A stretch of DNA of 9,583 nucleotides from Bacillota bacterium (GTDB lineage Bacteria > Bacillota > Clostridia > Lachnospirales > Lachnospiraceae), in assembly GCA_023414985.1 (NCBI GenBank), contig JAEZLY010000112.1, positions 1 through 9,583 on the forward strand. The letters are read 5' to 3'. How positions within the stretch are numbered: the stretch's first letter is position 1; each line of letters begins with the position of its first letter. Shown here in pieces: positions 1 to 7,106 of the stretch. The notes beneath the pieces were generated by a model. It worked only from the letters and a program-made list of their open reading frames with translations. It did no database searches and was not told the DNA's origin. The translations under genes and the position numbers were made by a program.

Positions 1-1
1 G

Positions 2-1099
2 ATGTGGATGAAGGAACACCAACCCGAGCTCTTTCATCAAATACATAAAATACTCGGATCGAAGGATTATATCAATTATAAATTTACCGGAACCATCTGT
101 ACCGATCCTTCCTATGCCTCTGGTTTCGGAGTGTTTAACCTGGAAAAGTGGGATTATGAGAATCGCTTCTTTGAGGCCGCAGGGATTGACAGGAAGATAT
201 TTCCTGAGATCCGGCCTACAGATTCTATTATTGGTTATGTAACAAAAGCAGCTGCGGAAGAGTCCGGTCTCCTCGAAGGGACACCGGTTGCCTGCGGTGC
301 TGTAGATAACACTTGTATGTCCTTAGGTGCTACCGGTTTATCGCAGGGAGCCGTCTATACTTCCTTAGGCTCCTCCAGCTGGATTGCTGTCACTTCGCAG
401 AAACCTATTATTGATTTAAAGACCAGGCCCTTTGTTTTTGCACATGTGAAGAAGGGTTACTATACATCCGCGGTATCTATCTTTTCTGCAGGTAATTCCA
501 ACCGTTGGGTCAGAGATAATCTTTGCAGGGACCTGACCAACGACACGGATGCCTATTATTTGATGGATCAGATGGCTGCGGCTGTTCCGATCGGAAGCAA
601 CGGTGTCTTATTTAATCCGAGCCTTGCAGGAGGTAGTGCGCAGGAGCCAAGCCCAGACCTCTGCGGAAGCTTTGCCGGTCTTACCTTACGGAATACCAGA
701 GAAGATATGGTCAGAGCCGCAATGGAGGGTATTGCAATGGCCTTAAGAAAAGCTTTGGATATCTTATTAAGCCGAGTAAATGTCAGCGGAAATATGCTGA
801 TGTGCGGTGGTGGAAGCAAAAGTCCTGTATGGCTGAGAATGTTTGCAGATATCTATAATCTCCCGATACTGAAAACAAATATTGATCAAAACGCTGCATC
901 TTTGGGAGCTGCAGCTATCGCTGCAAATGCATGCGGAGTATGGATCGGTTATGATATCATCCCCGAAATCCATAAGACGCAAAATCTTATCTATCCAGAC
1001 AAGAAATCGAATGAGAAATATGAAAAGCTTCTAAATATCTATGGCATTTGGACAGAAGATCTGGCTAAGCTTGGTGAATTAATGAAGCAAATACATTGA
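2..1099 (+). CDS. FGGY-family carbohydrate kinase, C-terminal part (5' end outside window)
   Basis: Likely an ATP-dependent sugar kinase that phosphorylates a pentose, sugar alcohol or related sugar in the cytoplasm; xylulokinase-like proteins are the nearest type I recognise. The visible 365 residues hold the end of domain I and all of domain II. Residues 99-103 (GAVDN) match the FGGY GxxDN motif carrying the catalytic Asp (D102 here). GSSSWIAV near 123-130 is the phosphate-binding turn region. MEGIAMALRKALD (241-253), GGGSKSPVW (269-277) and ASLGAAAIA (299-307) are the C-terminal nucleotide-binding motifs typical of the family. FGGY kinases are about 500 residues, so roughly 130 N-terminal residues should lie upstream. 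The ATG at base 2 is only the first one in the window, not the real start. The frame is intact and ends in TGA just before a strong terminator. The substrate cannot be told from sequence alone. Confidence 0.9.
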   Translation: MWMKEHQPELFHQIHKILGSKDYINYKFTGTICTDPSYASGFGVFNLEKWDYENRFFEAAGIDRKIFPEIRPTDSIIGYVTKAAAEESGLLEGTPVACGAVDNTCMSLGATGLSQGAVYTSLGSSSWIAVTSQKPIIDLKTRPFVFAHVKKGYYTSAVSIFSAGNSNRWVRDNLCRDLTNDTDAYYLMDQMAAAVPIGSNGVLFNPSLAGGSAQEPSPDLCGSFAGLTLRNTREDMVRAAMEGIAMALRKALDILLSRVNVSGNMLMCGGGSKSPVWLRMFADIYNLPILKTNIDQNAASLGAAAIAANACGVWIGYDIIPEIHKTQNLIYPDKKSNEKYEKLLNIYGIWTEDLAKLGELMKQIH

Positions 1100-1112
1100 T
1101 TATTTCTGTAAA

Positions 1113-1168
1113 ATAAATAAGGGCTATGAAAAATTCCATCCGGGTGATTTTTCATAGCCCTTATTTAT
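1113..1168. terminator. Bidirectional intrinsic terminator between convergent genes
   Basis: A perfect inverted repeat has arms at 1113-1134 and 1147-1168 (22 bp) around a 12-nt loop. The inner 14 bp begins with the GC-rich GGGCTATG. The outer 8 bp is A/T only, giving a T-rich tail in either direction. It lies 13 nt after the kinase stop and 12 nt after the chemoreceptor stop (TAA at 1181-1183, minus strand), so it can serve both convergent transcripts. Confidence 0.92.
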
Positions 1169-1180
1169 AACTTTCTGTAC

Positions 1181-2905
1181 TTATAACCTAAACTTACTAA
1201 TCTCGTTGTTTAAATCTGTAGCCATGATGGATAGCTCAGTCGTGGCTGAGGCAATCATCTCTATGGCGGCCAGCTGCTCCTCATTGGTTGCAGATATTTC
1301 TTCCGAACTCGCAGCTGATTCCTGGGATACAGCTGACATATCCTGCGTCTGATTGGTAACTTCGGCTGCAGAATCATTGATTGCTCTGATCTGATCAGAG
1401 ATCTCATCTGTAAGTATAGCAATATCATCCACTGACACTTTTATCTTCTTAAAGGATTCCTTTGTAATCTGTATCGCTTTTTCCTGCTCGACTGCAAGTT
1501 CTCTGGCTTTCGCGATATTAGCAGCAGTCTCTTTATTCTTTGCAACAGTATCCGATATGATACCTGTAATCTCATTCACCGAGTTTGCCGTATTCTTAGA
1601 CAGCTTTCCGATTTCTGAAGCTACTACCGCAAATCCTCTGCCGGCCTCTCCCGCTCTGGCAGCTTCGATGGATGCATTCAGGGAAAGCAGATTCGTCTGT
1701 TCAGATATAGCACCGATGACATCAATGATGTTGACGACCTTATCCATCTGGTTACTCAGTTCTTCAATAGATTCCTCTACAGCATTGGATACTTCCATAT
1801 TCTCTCTGATCTTTCTGATCGTCAGATCAATTGCTTTTTGTCCCTCTTCTATCATCTCAAGGGAACTCTTCGAATTCTCCGAATTGATTTCTGTAGCTTT
1901 ATCAACATCATAGATTCTTGATGCCATTGATATGATGTTTTCACTTACATTTGAGATTGTTTCAGCCTGTGCATTATTCCCGATTGCAATTTCATTGATA
2001 GAATTTACAACTTGATTGATTGTCTTCGTACTCTCTTCAGTAGAAGCAGCCAATTCCTCCGAGCTTGCTGCAAGATTATTGGAGATGGCTGAGATATTAC
2101 CCACCATATTACGTAATGCGGATCTGAGCTCACCTACGGCTCTGGCAATTGCTCCCGTCTCATCCTTATAGGATTTATATACCTGATGAGCATCATCGTG
2201 CTGTAAGTCGAGCTTTGATGTTTTGTCGATGATTTTTATTATTCCTGAGATGGATGTTATGATGGAGAACATAAACAGCAATCCTAATACGATTGCGATG
2301 ATCGAAACGAGAACAGAAATAGTTAGCAGTAATGCACTCGCATCTTGCCCATTCTTGGTATTCTGCGTATAGACAGTTTCTGCATCATCAATATTATAAT
2401 TCACCAGATCTCTGATTGATGTCTGCAAGTCCTCGAATATCGCCTCTCCGGAGCTTTTAAATAATTCCTGTGCCTCTGTAATTTTCTCGGAGGTAATCAG
2501 TTCAACCAACTGATCAGACATTTTCAACCATTCATCCTGATTATACTTGATAGCCTGATATTGCTGAACTTCGTATCCTGCAAGTCCGGATTTTTCGAAC
2601 TCTGTAAAATCATCTGTTATCTTTCCATTCCGCTCTTTGATGTCATCCAGGATTGACTGTCTGCCCTCTGCATCCTCCGTCACCATCAGATTCAGGATAT
2701 TGGCGAAATTTGCCCGTGATTGTGTTCTTGCATCACTTAACTTTTCAATAGCCAATACATTTTCTGTATACATCCCCTTTAATGCATTGTTTGATTTTTG
2801 ATTATACGAATAACCTATCATTCCTACTGCCGCGATTGCCAAAATCATAAAAGCAACCAAAATCAACAATTTAGTCCTAATCTTAATCATATTTAGTAAT
2901 TTCAT
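1181..2905 (-). CDS. Methyl-accepting chemotaxis protein with four-helix-bundle-type sensor
   Basis: A membrane chemoreceptor of 574 residues that should signal to CheA/CheW. TM1 is about residues 13-34. An extracytoplasmic helical region (about 35-190) resembles the 4HB_MCP sensor family. TM2 is about 191-213. A HAMP-like linker follows (about 214-270), then a long coiled-coil signalling domain. The highly conserved hairpin tip is at 402-432 (EQTNLLSLNASIEAARAGEA, continuing to FAVVASEI). Glu/Gln/Ser/Ala-rich patches such as ASSEELAASTEE (280-291) are likely adaptation-helix sites. No C-terminal CheR-tethering NWETF-type pentapeptide is seen; the protein ends ISKFRL. I chose the ATG at 2905 because GGGAGAGG precedes it at normal distance and the protein then begins MKLLNMIKIRTK, right before TM1. 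A longer reading to 2980 adds 25 polar residues without a comparable ribosome site. The ligand is unknown. Expression is probably riboswitch-controlled. Confidence 0.93.
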   Translation of the reverse strand: MKLLNMIKIRTKLLILVAFMILAIAAVGMIGYSYNQKSNNALKGMYTENVLAIEKLSDARTQSRANFANILNLMVTEDAEGRQSILDDIKERNGKITDDFTEFEKSGLAGYEVQQYQAIKYNQDEWLKMSDQLVELITSEKITEAQELFKSSGEAIFEDLQTSIRDLVNYNIDDAETVYTQNTKNGQDASALLLTISVLVSIIAIVLGLLFMFSIITSISGIIKIIDKTSKLDLQHDDAHQVYKSYKDETGAIARAVGELRSALRNMVGNISAISNNLAASSEELAASTEESTKTINQVVNSINEIAIGNNAQAETISNVSENIISMASRIYDVDKATEINSENSKSSLEMIEEGQKAIDLTIRKIRENMEVSNAVEESIEELSNQMDKVVNIIDVIGAISEQTNLLSLNASIEAARAGEAGRGFAVVASEIGKLSKNTANSVNEITGIISDTVAKNKETAANIAKARELAVEQEKAIQITKESFKKIKVSVDDIAILTDEISDQIRAINDSAAEVTNQTQDMSAVSQESAASSEEISATNEEQLAAIEMIASATTELSIMATDLNNEISKFRL

Positions 2906-3000
2906 AGCTACCTCTCCCAGTGATGAATTTTTTGCATGCAAGGTACACCCATAGTCTAACAAATCACTCCCATAATCCAATCATCCGGAACACCCATATA

Positions 3001-3031
3001 AATAAAAAAACTGCAGCTTACAGCCACAGTT
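3001..3031 (-). terminator. Riboswitch-associated intrinsic terminator in the MCP leader
   Basis: On the minus strand AACTGTGGCT (3031-3022) pairs with AGCTGCAGTT (3018-3009) across a 3-nt loop. The 10-bp stem has two G-U wobbles. A run of U follows (3010-3004, then AUU). It starts about 20 nt after the end of the c-di-GMP-I aptamer and 95 nt before the receptor start codon, the usual place for an expression platform. I could not identify a clear competing antiterminator by eye, so whether ligand turns the gene off or on is undecided. Confidence 0.85.
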
Positions 3032-3049
3032 TCATGATGGTTACAATTC

Positions 3050-3130
3050 TACCCGGCGGCTTGACTATCTTAGTACGGTAATACCTTAGACTCACAGCTT
3101 TGCGTCCTTATTTTTCAATAAGTTTGCCTA
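3050..3130 (-). ncRNA. Cyclic di-GMP-I riboswitch aptamer (GEMM-I)
   Basis: Read on the minus strand, this has the conserved elements of the c-di-GMP-I class in order. GGCAAAC is at 3128-3122. It runs into a hairpin whose arms CTTATT (3122-3117) and AATAAG (3112-3107) close a GAAA tetraloop (3116-3113). Next come GACGCAAAGC (3106-3097), the CTAAGG tetraloop-receptor strand (3089-3084), a second hairpin and its returning strand with GATAG, and GTCAAGCCGCCGGG (3065-3052). The GNRA loop and its receptor are the tertiary contact known for this class. An intrinsic terminator follows, then a chemoreceptor gene, a target this class commonly controls in clostridia. Class identity is by recognition of the consensus; no covariance search was run. 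Confidence 0.92.
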
Positions 3131-3154
3131 TTAAAAATATTATTAAATTTCATT

Positions 3155-3191
3155 ATTGTATAAACTTACCACTAAACATTTGTTATGTCAA
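3155..3191 (-). promoter_or_regulatory. Candidate promoter for the riboswitch-MCP transcript
   Basis: On the minus strand a perfect -35 TTGACA lies at 3191-3186. A 17-nt spacer ending in TGG leads to a weak -10 TAAGTT (3168-3163), with a TGn extended element. The better-looking -10 TACAAT (3160-3155) sits 25 nt from this -35, which is too far. Either choice would start transcription shortly before the aptamer at about 3130. The region is very AT-rich, so the exact -10 is uncertain. Confidence 0.4.
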
Positions 3192-3249
3192 CATCATAAT
3201 TAGGAGTATATCCAATTTATTTAATATTATTTCGTATATTAAGTACTCC

Positions 3250-3999
3250 TCATCCAAAATGCCCGCTCACATAATCCATTGTCTTCTCGTGGCTTGGCGC
3301 TGTAAATATCTTCTCTGTGGCATCAAATTCAATCAATTCTCCCAGCAGGAAGAAGGCTGTCTTATCTGCGATGCGAGAAGCCTGTTGCATATTATGAGTG
3401 ACGATAACTACTGTGTATTCCTTCTTCAACTCTGAGATCAGGTCCTCAATCTTAAAGGTTGAAATCGGATCCAGAGATCCCGTAGCCTCATCCATCAGGA
3501 TCACCTCAGGGTTCAAGGCTATCGTCCGGGCAATACAGAGACGCTGCTGCTGACCGCCGGACAGAGACAACGCACTTTTTTTGAGACGATCCTTGACCTC
3601 GTCCCAGAGCGCTGCTGCCCTTAAGCTTTTTTCGACGATCTCATCCAGTTCGCTTCCTTTTCTGCCATGGTAACTCGGTGCATAGACGATATTGTCATAG
3701 ATACTCCGAGGAAAAGGGTTCGGTTTTTGAAATACCATCCCGATCTTCTTACGAATCAGCATCGAGTCAATGCGGTTATCATAAATATTAACCCTATCAT
3801 AAATGATTTCACCTGAAATTCTGCAGTCGGGAATGATATCATTCATCCGGTTTAAGGCTCTTAAAAAGGTAGATTTTCCGCAGCCGGAAGGCCCAATCAG
3901 AGCAGTGACTGCATTTTTCTCTATATCCATCGTCACATCCTTCAGGGCCTGTTTTTCCCCATAATGAAGATTTAAATTTTTCACTGTAATTATGTTCAT
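3250..3999 (-). CDS. pstB: Phosphate ABC transporter ATP-binding protein PstB
   Basis: Cytoplasmic ATPase of the PstSCAB high-affinity phosphate importer, 249 residues, the usual family length. It has Walker A GPSGCGKST (36-44), the Q-loop within MVFQKPNPFP (88-97), ABC signature LSGGQQQ (146-152), Walker B VILMDE (166-171) with catalytic E171, D-loop SLD (175-177) and the switch His in VTHN. The PstB-specific stretches QKPNPFP and DPIST are present. One oddity: the segment after the catalytic Glu reads ATGSLD, where PstB proteins usually have PCSALD or PTSALD. The start overlaps the pstA stop by one base (TAATG), with AAGGTGAG upstream as ribosome site, so translation is probably coupled. 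It is the last pst gene here; no phoU follows. Confidence 0.96.
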   Translation of the reverse strand: MNIITVKNLNLHYGEKQALKDVTMDIEKNAVTALIGPSGCGKSTFLRALNRMNDIIPDCRISGEIIYDRVNIYDNRIDSMLIRKKIGMVFQKPNPFPRSIYDNIVYAPSYHGRKGSELDEIVEKSLRAAALWDEVKDRLKKSALSLSGGQQQRLCIARTIALNPEVILMDEATGSLDPISTFKIEDLISELKKEYTVVIVTHNMQQASRIADKTAFFLLGELIEFDATEKIFTAPSHEKTMDYVSGHFG

Positions 4000-4880
4000 T
4001 ATTTCATGCTCACCTTCTTCTTAAAAAGACCTGCAATTACATTTGCTGAAAGGTTGATCAGGAAAACCAGGATCATCAGGATTGCTGCCATTGCATAAGG
4101 GACCCATTCCGGGGCACTGCCCTCGGTAGCATACAGGTAAAGCTGCACAGTCAGACCGGCTCCCGGTTCCAGAATATGCTTCACGGCGTTAGTCGGCATA
4201 GTGTAATCAACTCCCGCAGTATAGAGCAAGGCCGCTGATTCACTGACAATCCTTCCGATGCTTAAGATCACCGCTACCACAATACCGGGTAAAGCACAAG
4301 GCAGTAGTATCGTACGGATGATATGAAGCTTGGAGGCCCCCAGCGAAAAGGCCGCTTCACGATAGGTCGGATTCACCTGAAGCAGTGCTTCCTCCGTAGT
4401 TCGAATCATAGTAGGGAGAACAATCAGTGCACAGGTCAGTGCACCGGATACCATAGAACCGCTGCTGCTTCCGATCTGCAAAGCATTGACAAAAAATGCG
4501 AGACCAAATAAACCATATACGATGGACGGTATTCCGGCGAGAATTTCTATCGTAAACCGAAATGCAGTAATAATCCTGCCGGGTCTGGAATATTCAGAAA
4601 GGTAGATTGCCGTTCCGATCCCAAGCGGAATCGATACCACCAGCGTGATCAGAACGATATATAACGTATTGAGAATCATCGGTCCAATTCCATAGGTCTC
4701 ATTCAGGCGGGAAGGTGCCTGGGACAGGAATGCCCAATTAATATAAGGAAAGCCTTTGACAATTAAAAATGTTATAATTGCAGCCACCATAAGGGTTACC
4801 GCTGCAGTAACCGTATAAATCAACACCCGCACTGCTATGATACCGGGTCTTATCTTCTTATAATATTTGTTATTTTCCAT
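3999..4880 (-). CDS. pstA: Phosphate ABC transporter permease PstA
   Basis: Integral membrane subunit of the phosphate importer, 293 residues with about six hydrophobic helices (first about 14-42). The cytoplasmic EAA loop that docks on PstB is at 175-194 (EAAFSLGASKLHIIRTILLP). The ILAGIPSIVYGLFGL motif (113-127) is typical of Pst permeases. I chose the ATG at 4880, although the frame stays open to 4958. AAGGCGG precedes 4880 at normal spacing, the start then overlaps the pstC stop by 11 bases, and the longer form would add a spurious extra hydrophobic stretch inside pstC. It pairs with PstC to form the channel and is translated together with pstB through a 1-base overlap. Confidence 0.95.
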   Translation of the reverse strand: MENNKYYKKIRPGIIAVRVLIYTVTAAVTLMVAAIITFLIVKGFPYINWAFLSQAPSRLNETYGIGPMILNTLYIVLITLVVSIPLGIGTAIYLSEYSRPGRIITAFRFTIEILAGIPSIVYGLFGLAFFVNALQIGSSSGSMVSGALTCALIVLPTMIRTTEEALLQVNPTYREAAFSLGASKLHIIRTILLPCALPGIVVAVILSIGRIVSESAALLYTAGVDYTMPTNAVKHILEPGAGLTVQLYLYATEGSAPEWVPYAMAAILMILVFLINLSANVIAGLFKKKVSMK

Positions 4881-5751
4881 TGAGTGTATCCGCCTTTTTA
4901 ATAACAAAATGAAAACCAAGATTGAGAATAAAAATAAATACAAAAAGCACCAGACCAATTCCGATCAGAACACCTCTGGTCTGTTCTGTTGCATAGGACA
5001 TTTCCGTGACAATGGCCGTGGTAAGAAACCGTACCGGCTCCAGCATCGCCGGCATCTGCGGTATATTGCCCGCAACCATGATTACTGCCATCGTCTCTCC
5101 GATTGCTCTGCCGATGCCCAGCAGAACAGCAGCCATGATTCCCGACCTTGCCGCCGGCAGTACGATGGTGAATAACGCGAATTCCTTTCGAACACCTAAG
5201 GCATAGGCGGCTTCCAGATATCCTTTATCAACCGCATTGATACTGGTTTCACTGACACTGATGATCGTCGGTAGCGCCATAATCGTCAGGACAAGCACCG
5301 AAGATAGCATGGTCAATCCCGAAGATAAATTGAACAGCTTCTGAACCAGGGGAACGATAAAGATCAATCCCAGAAATCCATAAATTACGGAAGGAATACC
5401 GGCCAGCAGGCTGATAATGGACCGAAGCACCGAACCCAATTTCTTTGGCATCATCTGGCCGATGGCCAGCGCCACCAGGATTGAGATTGGAACAGAAATG
5501 AGGATGGTAAAGAAAGTGGCATAAAGGGAAGATAAGATAAAGGCTAAAATCCCATACTGAGGCGGTTCATTTGCGGAATTCCAGACCGGTCCGAACAGGA
5601 ATTCCCTGATTCCTACCTTTGCAATGCTCGGTCCTCCGTTGATGAACATAAAAATCCCAATCAGAATAACGGACAGAGCGGTAATCAGTGCAAAGATAAA
5701 AACGATGGCTTTAAAAATACGATTATATGTATTGGCTTTCTGATTTTTCAT
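4870..5751 (-). CDS. pstC: Phosphate ABC transporter permease PstC
   Basis: Second integral membrane subunit of the phosphate importer, 293 residues. It has an N-terminal helix (about 12-38), the Pst permease motif LLAGIPSVIYGFLGL (115-129) and an EAA loop beginning EAAYALGVRKEF (180-191). GIGRAIGETMAVIMVAGN, near residues 213-230, is strongly conserved in PstC and separates it from PstA. I chose the ATG at 5751 because AAGGAG sits five bases ahead of it. The open frame up to 5805 would translate through an intergenic hairpin. The 98-nt gap from pstS holds that stem-loop, so pstC-pstA-pstB may be expressed at a lower level than pstS from one transcript. Confidence 0.95.
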   Translation of the reverse strand: MKNQKANTYNRIFKAIVFIFALITALSVILIGIFMFINGGPSIAKVGIREFLFGPVWNSANEPPQYGILAFILSSLYATFFTILISVPISILVALAIGQMMPKKLGSVLRSIISLLAGIPSVIYGFLGLIFIVPLVQKLFNLSSGLTMLSSVLVLTIMALPTIISVSETSINAVDKGYLEAAYALGVRKEFALFTIVLPAARSGIMAAVLLGIGRAIGETMAVIMVAGNIPQMPAMLEPVRFLTTAIVTEMSYATEQTRGVLIGIGLVLFVFIFILNLGFHFVIKKADTLNGK

Positions 5752-5773
5752 GGCTGCTCCTTCAGAATCCGGC

Positions 5774-5801
5774 ATTGGCACTGCTTGAATGCAGTGCCAA
5801 T
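5774..5801 (-). other. Intercistronic stem-loop between pstS and pstC
   Basis: A perfect 11-bp inverted repeat, ATTGGCACTGC / GCAGTGCCAAT, surrounds a 6-nt loop in the gap between the pstS stop and the pstC ribosome site. No U-run follows it on the minus strand, so it is a poor terminator. More likely roles are protecting the 3' end of a processed pstS mRNA or partly attenuating the distal genes. Either would give the excess of binding protein over permease that is common for ABC importers. Function is inferred. Confidence 0.75.
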
Positions 5802-5849
5802 CCATTCCTCTATTTTAGAACTTTTTTACTCATTTGTTGGCAGAAGCTC

Positions 5850-6977
5850 TTATTTGGTTACCTTGACCTTACAGGTCTTTTTAATCTTACTGCCGTCATT
5901 TGTTGTAACCGTTATCGTTGCCGTACCGGCACTGATCCCTTTGACAAGACCCGTGGCTGAAACCGTAGCTACCTTCGGATTAGAGGAAGTAAAGGTCAAA
6001 GTAGGGTTCGAAGTATCTTCCGGTAATACAGCGGGAGTAAGCGAATAGGTGCTGTTTGCCTTGATCGATATGGAGGTACTTCTAAGTGTGAGATCGGTTG
6101 CTTTTACTCTGACGAGATTATTTCTGACAAAGCCCATCTTATCAATCACTGCCTGGCCGTCAGCGCTTGAGATAAAGTTCAGGAAAGCCTGTGCTGCGGG
6201 TGTAATGGTCCTCTTATTGTTATATACCAGCAGGAAAGGTCTTTTAATCGGGTAAGTGCCGTCTGCAACGGAATACTTGGAGGCTTCAATTCCGTCAATC
6301 TTCAGTGCTTTTACCTTAGTTTCATCCATGTCACCAAGGGACATGTAACCGATCGCGCCTTTGTTGTTCTGAACCGAGGTCTGCATTACACCTGTGCTTG
6401 CCAGGGAGCCGTCCAGCTTGACATCATACCCGCTGGGAAGTGCTGTACCATAATCAGCCTTAAAGAAATCCTCAAAACAACTTCTTGTACCTGAGCCTGC
6501 TTCCCTTCCGAAGGGAGCAATCTTAACACTCTTGTTAAAGGAACCGTAAACCTGGTTCCAGTCCATAAAATACTGGTCCTTTGTATAAATGCTGTAAAGC
6601 TGTGCCGGGGAAAGCTCGTCGAGCGGGTTGGCCTTATTAACCACCACTGCAAGTCCGTCCAGACAAATCTGGACTTTATTTAAGACCTCTGCTTCTGTGC
6701 TGGTGATTTCCCTGCTTGACATACCAAAATCGACTTTATTATCTTTGGCATCCGCAATACCGGCACCGGAACCGGTGACGTTCTGCTCTATAATTTTAAT
6801 CGTTGGATTCGCTGCCATAAACGCTTCTGCAAGTGCCTGTATTAAGGGATTAACAGAGGTTGACCCTGACAATACGACTGTTCCGGAAACTGATGCAGCA
6901 GAAGCTGTAGAGGGTACAAACACGGTGTTGGAAAATATCAATGCTGCTAATAATAATAACGATACTAACTTTTTCAT
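5850..6977 (-). CDS. pstS: Phosphate-binding protein PstS with C-terminal BIG2 domain and no lipobox
   Basis: Extracellular phosphate receptor that delivers phosphate to PstCA, 375 residues. The signal peptide is 1 to about 27 (MKK, a Leu/Ala core, then TASA-A). It looks like a signal-peptidase I site; there is no lipobox Cys, although Gram-positive PstS proteins are usually lipoproteins. The PBP-like domain (about 30-288) has phosphate-binding loops SGSTSVNPL (37-45), TGSGAGI (68-74), SSRE (87-90) and GREAGSGTR (157-165). Residues about 289-375 form a bacterial Ig-like group 2 (BIG2) domain: Leu/Ile-rich strands, FTSSNPKVATVSATGLVKGI, then AGTATITVTT. This is an unusual addition, perhaps for surface retention. 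I chose the ATG at 6977 because AAGGAG precedes it by seven bases; the frame to 7019 adds only a basic stretch. It is the first gene of the pst operon. Confidence 0.95.
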   Translation of the reverse strand: MKKLVSLLLLAALIFSNTVFVPSTASAASVSGTVVLSGSTSVNPLIQALAEAFMAANPTIKIIEQNVTGSGAGIADAKDNKVDFGMSSREITSTEAEVLNKVQICLDGLAVVVNKANPLDELSPAQLYSIYTKDQYFMDWNQVYGSFNKSVKIAPFGREAGSGTRSCFEDFFKADYGTALPSGYDVKLDGSLASTGVMQTSVQNNKGAIGYMSLGDMDETKVKALKIDGIEASKYSVADGTYPIKRPFLLVYNNKRTITPAAQAFLNFISSADGQAVIDKMGFVRNNLVRVKATDLTLRSTSISIKANSTYSLTPAVLPEDTSNPTLTFTSSNPKVATVSATGLVKGISAGTATITVTTNDGSKIKKTCKVKVTK

Positions 6978-7031
6978 ATGACCGCTCCTTATTTTTCTAT
7001 TTTTAATTTTTCTTTCCATAATTACATTTTC

Positions 7032-7106
7032 ATTATATCTTTTGTAATGTAAAATCCGATATCCGGTTTATGTAAAAGTTCTGTATCAAATTGCAAAGAT
7101 TATGTA
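7032..7106 (-). promoter_or_regulatory. pst operon promoter with candidate Pho-box repeats
   Basis: On the minus strand a perfect -10 TATAAT lies at 7037-7032, giving a start near 7025 and a leader of about 48 nt to pstS. No TTGACA-like -35 lies at the right distance (about ATCGGA), which fits an activator-dependent promoter. Upstream are repeated TACA cores, mostly within T-rich TTTTACAT or TTGATACA contexts, at + strand positions 7043, 7048, 7071, 7082 and 7103. Intervals of 11, 21 and 23 bp place several on about the same helix face. This resembles the TTHACA-type direct repeats bound by PhoP in Bacillus. The -10 is well supported; PhoP binding is inferred. Confidence 0.6.

Noticed and set aside
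2906..2980. Longer N-terminus for the chemoreceptor starting at 2980
   Set aside because: It adds 25 polar residues with no good ribosome site. The ATG at 2905 has GGGAGAGG ahead and leads straight into TM1.
3202..3250. Inverted repeat AGGAGTA (3202-3208) / TACTCCT (3244-3250) around the pstB stop as a pst terminator
   Set aside because: The arms are only 7 bp, the loop is 35 nt and very AT-rich, and no U-run follows on the minus strand. It is too weak to call a terminator.
4881..4958. Longer PstA starting at 4958
   Set aside because: It would lie within pstC and add an extra hydrophobic stretch not expected in PstA. The ATG at 4880 has its own ribosome site and the typical short overlap.
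5006..5206. Plus-strand open frames inside the pst genes (also 4323-4511, 4867-5175, 6049-6255, 6628-6981)
   Set aside because: They are antisense shadows of well-supported genes, without ribosome sites or recognisable domains.
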